From NCBI GenBank assembly GCA_027382625.1, contig JAJKFJ010022917.1:1-32735 (forward strand): DNA of 32,735 nt. The letters are read 5' to 3'. Of this stretch, positions 8,823-17,600 are shown piece after piece. Position numbers and translations under genes: made by a program. Each line of letters begins with the position of its first letter. The stretch's first letter is position 1. The notes below the pieces were generated by a model, which made no database searches, had not been told where the DNA came from, and saw only the letters and a list, made by a program, of their open reading frames with translations. The stretch is from Tetmemena sp. SeJ-2015. Lineage: Eukaryota; Ciliophora; Spirotrichea; Sporadotrichida; Oxytrichidae.

Positions 8823-10368
8823 TCATACATTCTTAAGAATACCTTTATTTTTAGAAACGTTGCTATTGCCTTCAGTGTAAGCCACTTGCTTTCCAGATTT
8901 ATTAGCTGCACTTAGTGAAGGCCCACTTGTGAAACTGTTAGCTGCTTCAGCTTCACTGCGTCTAGCTGCGCTATCATTCCCCAAACTTCGTTTGCTATTA
9001 GCATTTGATTGGTTAAGTGCTTGACTACTCCCCATGAAGGTACTTTTCTTCCTGCCTTTAATTTGTACAAGTTATCCTTTTTTAAAAGCATCAGCACCCA
9101 AATTATTCTTGACTCTTAGCATCTCAGCCATCTTCTACTCCTTCTCTTCATGCCTTTGCATCATCATCTTCTTCTTTGTGATGTGCAAGTTAGCACCAGC
9201 CATTTCTATTCGCTCTACTTCGTTCATATTATCTGGGTTGTCTAGGAAATTTGCATGACCGTCCTTCCGAGCCAGAGCTTGATTCCCCTAAGACTATAAG
9301 GGCTTAGTATTCAACAAAAGTGTAGTTAGATGTTAATAGTTAAAAGAAATGCAGTATGTTGATTGGCCTCATCAAACTTGAGGTCTATATTCCAAAGTGT
9401 GAAGTTATCTTTCAGCAGCTGCATAACTCTAAGCGTCTCTTAGATGCGATCTTCTTCCACACTCTCCAACTCGAATAAAGCTAGGTCAAAAGCAATAAGA
9501 GTAAATGAATAAATGCGAGACATTTTAAAGTAGCACTCTTAGCGAGTTCAATGGCTTTGAGGTTTTAGTGCATGTTATCGTAGAGGAACACCGAGTAGTT
9601 CAATGCTGTTGCCAATCAGAGAGGGTGCGTAGCGAATATAACAACTTCATACTATTCATTTAAATGCTAACTTATTATAAGTTCTCTGCCTCTCTGATAG
9701 CGTCTTCGTAGGCGTCTCTCGCATCCTCCACTTCTTACTGATGGATACCCCTTCTACTTGTCTGATCAGCATCCGCAACATATCGCTTCATATCTGCAGT
9801 TATCTTGAGCCAGAAAGTTCTCCCCTCTATAGTCTGACAGAGCTCAAATAATTTCTCTGCGTGTCCCTGCGCCTTTATTGCAACCTCTATTATCTCGTCT
9901 TCTATTTTCTCCCTTTGATACTTAAGAAGCTTCAGCTGCCATAAGAGCTTCTCATCCTCAGTCTAGTCATACTTCTCTTAAGTCTAATCTTGAATCTCGG
10001 CAATCACTCGGAACTAAACTTAACTTCATTATAAAATATATTTTAAAATTTCAATGCTCTGAATAGTAAGTCTTATTTTTAAGTTTACTATCTCCTGCTG
10101 GTGATTTAGTTTTTGTAAGCGATGTTAAGGAGATTTTTTTCATCGTTGACCAGATCTTTTTTCTTCATAATGCATTTCTATAAATAGGTGAGACATAAAG
10201 AAAGCAAGAGCCTAGTTTTAAACATGACTTATTACTCACATCAGCAATAAGTTTGACATAGTCTTCGCAGTCTTTAAATCGCTTGCATTCATCTGCCAGG
10301 TAGGCGAAGTAGTTCCACCTCTCACGCTTGCTTTCTCCAGGCTTCTTCTCAGGCTTTCTCCCTCTCAT
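8823..10368 (-). CDS. 14-3-3 family protein with long C-terminal extension
   Basis: 14-3-3 proteins are dimeric adaptors that bind phosphoserine/threonine motifs. ATG 10366-10368, TGA 8823-8825; about 420 residues after one intron and four IESs. Helix motifs in order: ERWNYFAYLADECKRF, VNDEKNLLNIAYKNQITSRR, FWLKITADMKRYVADAD, DAYEDAIREAENL, THPL, LATALNYSVFLYDNM, LKAIELAKSAFDLALFEL and VMQLLKDNFTLWN. After the core, roughly 150 extra residues contain ANFLDNPDNMNEVERIEM, a Lys/Met-rich helix (KKKMMMQRHEEKEQKMAEML) and a Ser/Asn-rich tail. An in-frame TGA at 9616-9618 replaces the residue that is Arg in the usual THPIRL motif. Intron 10178-10239. IESs 9279-9364, 9491-9535, 9643-9673, 10013-10090. 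Confidence 0.92.
9279..9364 (-). other. IES, pointer AATCAA
   Basis: An 80-nt segment with a TGA in frame. Removal joins KFDEANQ to ALARKDGHANF. Confidence 0.85.
9491..9535 (-). other. IES, pointer TGCT
   Basis: A 41-nt segment. Removal joins IELAKSA to FDLALFELE, matching the family helix. Confidence 0.88.
9616..9618 (-). other. In-frame TGA inside 14-3-3 core
   Basis: Coding strand reads ACG CAC CCT CTC TGA TTG GCA (THPL-stop-LA). Family members have THPIRLGLALN, so CGA to TGA is the simplest explanation. No pointer pair that removes it was found. Confidence 0.7.
9643..9673 (-). other. IES, pointer AAGTT
   Basis: A 26-nt segment. Removal joins REAENLQQV to VIFATHPL. Confidence 0.75.
10013..10090 (-). 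other. IES, pointer TAGT
   Basis: A 74-nt AT-rich segment. Removal joins NQITSRRQ to FRVIAEIQ in frame. A GT-AG intron reading would give a stop. Confidence 0.8.
10178..10239 (-). other. GT-AG intron, 62 nt
   Basis: Starts GTGAGTAATAAG and ends TTTATAG. Splicing joins DYVKLIAD to KCIMKKKDLVNDEKNLL, matching 14-3-3 helices. Confidence 0.9.
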
Positions 10369-11613
10369 TGATTTCTTTAATTAATTCTAAAATCAAATTT
10401 ATAAAATATAAAAAGTGAGATTAGTAAAGAACTTTTATAATAAAGCACTAATCTTTATACTCTAGTTTAGACATTTTAAATTCATTATTGATAAGACTAT
10501 TCGCAAATGTATAAGCCTCTTATTAAGATTAAGCTCGGCATATTTTTCTTTAAAGAGCAATTTCGGGTAATTTGTAATGCTCATTCTTAACTTACTCTAT
10601 TTTCAAAGCAGTTTTAAACTTTGCAGAAGTTTAAAGTAATTAGACTATTATTTACACTTTTTTAAATAATCACTTGATTAATCCAATCTCAATGTTAGTT
10701 TAGAAATTGATTATCTTGGTTCACTTTAATTATTAGTTTCTCATCGGTATATTTTATACCTATTATTTTTTTTCAAAAAAAACATAAAAATGCTTTATCT
10801 TATATTTATATTATAAAAATTTAATTAAATGGTTTAAAAAGAGAGGATTGATAGCCTTACTTGTGGTCAAGATGCACTGATTTTTTATTAATCAGCACTA
10901 TATATACAGATTATTATAGTTATTTTAATTATTGACTTGCAACTCTTTCTTTTCCTCCTCCTAGGCAAATGACTTTTAAGGTTGAGGTATCAAGTTTCTC
11001 TATTTTTAAGAATCAGAAGCGCAGTCTATTCATGAAGAGTAACCTAAAACTTTTCCTTTGTTAGTGCTCTTTTTCTTTTAGATACACTGAAATCTTGCTT
11101 TGGTAAAGTTATTTTTGAATTTCTTAATTTTTATTGCGATTAAAGTTTTAAGTATTTATTTAACTTATAGAAGAAATGTTTCTCTCATAATGATTGAATA
11201 TTAAAAATATTATAACTTTTTTGAAAAATTAGATTATTATAAATAAGAAATTCAAAGTCTTTCAACAACCAAATCCTAAATACAGTTAAAATATATTTTA
11301 CATATTAATTTAATTAAAAAAAATAAACCGACTGATAATATTTGGTTAGCCTCCCTGCTCTTTTTCTAAATTAATTAAGTATTGTAAATTTAATGTTTGA
11401 ATTTCAACTTTAAGATTTTATAATAAAGCCCACATTAAATACTAAGATTGAGATTAAATTGATTTAAGAAAGTAAATTTGAATTTGTGCATAATCCCATT
11501 AGCTGGAAGATTAAAAGTTGCACAAAGAGCTATCACTGATCTTTAACTCCTCTATAGCTAAATGAGTTCAGTCAGATTAGCGAAATTAAGAAAGAAGCAA
11601 CAGATGAATCTCA
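10369..11613. other. 1.2 kb AT-rich intergenic region
   Basis: Runs of A/T with no frame that resembles protein. It separates the 14-3-3 start from the channel stop. No telomeric repeat, tRNA or mobile-element signature seen. Confidence 0.6.
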
Positions 11614-14600
11614 TCACTGCTTAAATTATAATAAATACTTGCTTCTTGTTTCCGAAGAGACTTCCTAGAGCACTCAAGCCACCACCTGCTGCTCCACCAG
11701 GGGCCTAGAGGAAGTTAGCTTACTACTGAGTAGTTCTCAAATAAAGCTTCAATACATTTTATATTCTCCTCTGCTGTGCCTGAGTCCTCTAAGCGGGCTC
11801 TGGGCTACCTGCGAATCCTGAAATGTCAGAGTGTGAGTCCTATCTAGCACCGAGCTTGCTGCCTGCAATTCCTGGTTGCTCAACCTTGCGCATGAGGTAC
11901 TGCATCTTCTAGTCATTCTTCTTACTCTAGTCCTTGATCAGAGTCACAAAGCCATCCGAGGTTGAGTTGAGTGAGTCTACCAAGCTCTTCTGAGACATGA
12001 TGAGCATTTTCTCAATGGCCTCAGTCTTCTTAAGCAGCTGCTGTTTCACATGATTGAGCTTACCCTCCCAGGCATCTGCAGCTGCGTCATCATTCTTATC
12101 AACCTTAGCGATGTAGAGATAGTCTCCCATCTGATCATGCTCTACTAGTTTCTGATGCGGGACTAGGAATTCATTCTCAGCTATCAGGTCTGCGAAGTTC
12201 TTGTACATCTCTTCGATGGAGGTGGATTCCACTCTGGCATAGGAGTCTGAGATAACAGCCACCAAGATGTTCAACATCATGATAGTCAGGAAGAGAGTAG
12301 CAACCACGAAGGTGAGTAACTAATATATTCTAAAGTGAGTACTGCAAGTATCTTATAGACTGTTCCCAAGTTGGTAGTGTCGAAGTCTCCCAAACTCATG
12401 CAATAGGCGAAGAACACTGATTCAGTCATGGAGTTGATGAATCTACCCGCTGGTCTTTCTTCCTCGGGTAAAGCCTCACAAGCAGCATCACATACTGGGT
12501 TGTTGTTGGACATTAAAAATCAGCACGCTTAATATTCAATGAATATATAGGACATGATATAAAGAGAGTTTCCGAATGCAGTTAAAGTCACCAAGAATAA
12601 GCTTAAGTAAATAATATTTAATAGTCATTATCTATGTGTGTTGAGTTTACTATCATGAAAACTCGGAGATCACTGATGATTGCGACAATCATACTGATGA
12701 ACTTGGAAGTCTGTCTAAAGATTCTCCAGAAGTAAAGGAACTTAATCCACATGAAGAAGCAAGCCACAGCGTTACAAGGTCTCTCATACTGAGCTCCTAT
12801 AGCTAGGTTCTCAAAAGACATAGAGATGGTAATAAGAACAAGTGGGATTATATCTAGGTAGTTCCAAGGATTGCCCATGTACTTCACAAGACCCTGCAAG
12901 AACATCTGTCTCACCTCAAGTGAGAAGAAATAAAGAGTGCAGAGAGTGACAATAGTCTTGACTATAAAGATTTCTCTACTCAAGTAGTACTGTTACATCA
13001 ATAACTCATCAACTGTGATGTCCATTTCAGTAGCTGTGATATTGAGAGAATTTTGGTGGTCCCAAGAAGAAGCACTTTCAGTAGTGGTATCGCCTGTTGC
13101 TAAGTCTGGATGTTTCTCCTAAGTGTGATGTCTAAATGCTCTCTGATAGTTTTCAAAAACCTCGACTGTGTAGTAGAGGAAAGCTATTAGGAATACCAAG
13201 TAAGGATAGAAAAGATACTTCTTGATGCCTTGCTTCACAAGAGGCCACTTAATTTCAATAAGAGCTTGAATGGAGCTGTTTGAGAATATCTCTATGCATT
13301 CAGTATCAGCAAGGGCTTCCAAAAATTCATCGGCCACATCATTCAGATACTTGTGAAGGTGGGGTAGATCTAGAATCTACATACTCAGAGGCACTTCCAA
13401 AACCTCAGGCTGATACATCTTGCCCTAAAGGCTTTGATCTAAGTTTTCAGTCCACATTTTGTCTGCAGTCATTACGAAGTCGCAATCTTCGCTTGCCTCG
13501 ATTCTACCTCTGGTGTATTCACTTATCCAAGTAGGTATCTTTAATCTACTATCCAAGTAGGTACTCATGCTCTGAGGCACTTGAGCTATCAAATCTGGGT
13601 AGATAAATAGCAGATGATGAATTTTTTACCCATTGAGATGTTGAGGATGAAGCGGGAGTGATGGTCGAAGTCAGTTAGCTTGAGTGCTTGTACCATTCTA
13701 TCAGTGACTCTAGTGTTGTTAGTGCCGATAGACTCATGCAGAGGTGTTACACTGTTGAGGTCTGGGATGAAGAGGATATCAGTGAGAGTGATCAGCTCTT
13801 GCATCTCGTCTTCTATGTTTTCGTTATTCACGTAGCGAATGAACACATCCAGCAATTCGAAATCCTACCCTATCATGTGGTAAATGTTCTTGTTGCATAA
13901 TAATACACCAATTCTTTAAATTCTTGTTGTAGGGAAGGATGGTGTAGCTGAGTTCTGAGACTATGAAGGGTTGTAGATCTTTCATCTCAATCTTCTTCTC
14001 TTGTAGTTGACGCATCACTTTCCAGTTGAGGTAGTTGAATGTGAGCTGCTGTCTGCAATTGTTGATGATGAAATAGTTGAACAGACTGATTTATAAATCA
14101 TTTAAAAGTTACCATCATAAATTTAAGATGTTCTTATCTTCGAGGAATCTCGTAATCTCAAAGTCTTTCTTGTCTGATAAGGTTGTCTTGTATACGTCCA
14201 GGTAAAGATGGCGCTTCAAGATATCACCCTTAAACTTTAGGATGTCCTCTGACTCCATCTAGGAGGCTTAGTTAAGATTGAAACTTAGAGGGTCCATCAT
14301 AAAACGCCTGAGGAAAGCATTTTCATTGTAGAAAATGTTACTGGTCTCCGTTAATTCACATGCCCACTTCCTTTTTTTAGTAGCTACTTGGGTCTTGAAG
14401 TTAAACATTCTCTCTACTCCTTTATTACAAAATTAAAAATAGAAGAGGAACTTAAAATTTAAGCTTGAGTGGTCAGATAAGTGAAGTGGTCATCATCGTG
14501 GAAATAAATCATAGGGTGGGTCTTTTCAATCTAGAAGAGCAAAGTTTTGCGTATGTTCATGGACTGTACGTTTACATTTGTTAATGTGAAGTTCAGCACG

Positions 14601-17600
14601 ATTTCTTTTGTGGTAGGGTCTATGAACATCTAAATAAATTCTTCATAGAGTGCAATTTCGAACAGTCTGTGGTGGAAGTTAGGAGAGAAGTAAATTGGCT
14701 TTCCTATCTTCATCTACTGCTCGTAGAACACCTGCATTTAAATAACTTGTGATACATTTGATTGAGCATGATCTTGGGAATCTTAAGAAGGCCGTTAGGG
14801 TTGCTCATGGAATTCTAAAGGAGGAAGAGTTTGGCACAGCTCTCGTCCATTACTAGCATGTAAGGATAGCTGATGTATAGATTCATTCCTGGTTTGCTTT
14901 CAAATGCTACCTGGCAGTGAACTTCTATCTCGAATGGAGACTTTATATCGATGAGAGTATACAATATGTTTGAAGGGTTTTCCTCACTCAACAAAACTTC
15001 TATAATCGATTCAATATATCCCTCATTCAAATGTAGACTGAAGAGAAACTCCTCATCGAGTGAATCATGGTCCTTCTTACTTTCCTCATTATCCAAATCC
15101 ACGCTCCCTTCTTCCCCCTCAGAAGATTCTTCTCTGCCATCTAAATTCTTCTTCTTGCCTTTCTATACGTCAGCCATGGTGAGCACCTTCTGCTTCTTGA
15201 GGAGGAACATGCCATTCCACTCTGTGTGGCGCACCCAGTTCGAGAAGTCAAGTTGGTAGTTGTGCAACTTGTGGTAATTTATGATCTTGCCCGTGTCTGT
15301 GTTCCAAGTAATGAGGACATTGGGTCTCTTAAGAGCGATTAATCTGTTGCCCACTTCCTTCCAACAGACAAAGTTATCTTCGAAGTCTTGAGAAGCCATA
15401 AGATCGATGCGGTAACGATCAAGTAGGGGCACCAGAGAAATCTCGAAGGAAGAGGTGAAGAGAGCAATGCGGTTGGTTGTGATAGAGTACTCGAGCTTGC
15501 CACAGAAGGCACCTCTGCAGTTGAACACTTCAGTAGGGAGAGTGTCGATGTTGAACTCCTTCTGGATGGCGAGTTGAGCAAAGCGGAAGATGTTGTTCTT
15601 GTCCTTGTAGTAGACGCTCTCCTCGTGAGTCATGTAGAACTCCTTGATCTGCTTGTTGAAGTTTATCATCTGCAGCTGGTTCTGCTTCATCTTGAGATGG
15701 AGGCACATCAGGTTGCCATCCAGTTGATAGTAAAGCTTATCCTGGAAGAGGAAATACTGCACACGAGACTCCAAGTCGTAGTCGATGTTCTCCAGCTTCT
15801 AAATCTGGTACTTCTAAAGTTGCTGAGGGTAGAGGCACTGCTTGGAGTTGGGGATTGAGTAGATGTATATGTTGCGCTCCTTCTTCGCATAGATTATCAG
15901 GTAGTCAGATCTGGCGTTGGGAATATCTATTAGCTACCACTCGTTCTCAATTAATTTAAAGAAGCAGAGAATGAGTTGAATATGCATTTTTAAGGAGAGT
16001 GGAGAGTGTAAGATTGTGGTTCCTCATGGTCTTGTCCTCAATCATGAAGAGAGTTCTGATAGTGGAGTCTCCATACTGTCTGTAATTCCTGGTATCCACA
16101 TTGCGTTGTATCTGTAGCACATCTTGTCCTTCGAAGAGTTTTCCTTTCTCGAAGAAAGTGCGGTCGAGTTCGTTGAAGTACTTGAGTCTGCGAATGAACT
16201 TGCCCTTGTACATGATGATGCAGTCATAGATGGAGTTTGAGAAGATGAAGTTGAGCATCAACTGATCTATCTCATCATCTGGTGTACCAAAGTAAGTCTG
16301 AATAGGCTGCTGGTTGCCATTACCCTACTCACTTGGGAGGATGTGAGATCTAATCTAGACGAAAGTTGAGGAGGAATCATGAGATCAATAGTAACTTGAT
16401 AGCAATGATCACGTGGGTTCTCAGAAGTTCATTGAAGGTGTTGATGTGCATAGTGAGGTCTTGAAGCATAGCGACTTCAACCTAGTTGTCAACTAACTGA
16501 GAAGGCCCAACTGCATCAGTGCTCTTGATCGAAGTGATGTTGGCTCTCCTTATGATTCCTTCCTCATTTTCTAGATAGATCTGTTGTCTTCTGATGAAGT
16601 AGCGCTTGACTTGGAACACGTTCAGCTTAAGCTCCTTTGTAAAGAAGTTCTTGATCTGGTTGAGGACTGGGTTCTAAGAGTTTGGATCCTCAGCTGATTT
16701 GTCACCAGCTGGGTTCTTGTTCTTCTTTCTTCTGCCCAAGAAACTCATAGTCATGTCGAGGTCGATATCTCTCCTGCAGATCTTTGTCAGTCTAGAAAGA
16801 AGTGAAAAATAACCTCTTCATGTGGTGGGTATTAAATATAGTCTATAGCAAAGCTTGCTTTGGCGTTCTTGGAATTCGGCAAGTCTTCTGAGCTCCTCTC
16901 GATATTGTCGTCATCATCTCCAGCCTACTTAGTGGATTTCTGGTAGTCGAGCATCATTTAAATGATATCTCTTGAGACATATATTAACTATCTCTTAAAT
17001 CACATCTCACTTCAATGATGACTATGAGGTTATCGATTTCACCATAGTTGAGCAGGTCTATGAACTTAAGCTTCTCCCCAGCGCCAATATCAGCGAAAGA
17101 CTTCTCGAAAGTAAGAACTTGTTTGATTTCGAAAGTCTAGCCAGCTCCTGTTGAAGAAGAGTTTTTCTAGAGGATTAAATTCATCACCACAACCTTTTAT
17201 AATAATCTTATTGAGTTGATATTTATTTTAAAGCTTGAGTTGGTACTCAATGACAAAGTGTATCTATTTTCTCAAGTAGCCCTCGTTGCTTATCGCATGG
17301 ACTGCTACTATTCCTAGCTCATCAAAGAGAGCATTCTCCACGCCCTCCTACTCTCTTTCGCTTAAATCATCGTAGTTTATTAAATTCAGAAAAAGCAAAT
17401 GATAATAAAGTTTTCAGGGAATAGGGGGAGTAAGCCCTCACCATCACAGCTTGAGTTAGGGAGCACATCTATGAACTCCACTTTCATCTCTATAGTTTGG
17501 CTCTCAGGTGTTTCCTCTTAAATGGTGTCGAAGCGACTCATCTATCCTCGCATCAGAGAAGGAGGAGATCTACCACCACCTCCCATCTTGCGCTCCATGT

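Noticed and set aside
12312..14122. Reading 12312-12341 and 14093-14122 as very short GT-AG introns
   Set aside because: At 14093 the splice leaves an in-frame TGA while the ATTTAT pointer restores the frame. At 12312 both readings work, but the 7-bp repeat and a length below all clear introns favour an IES.
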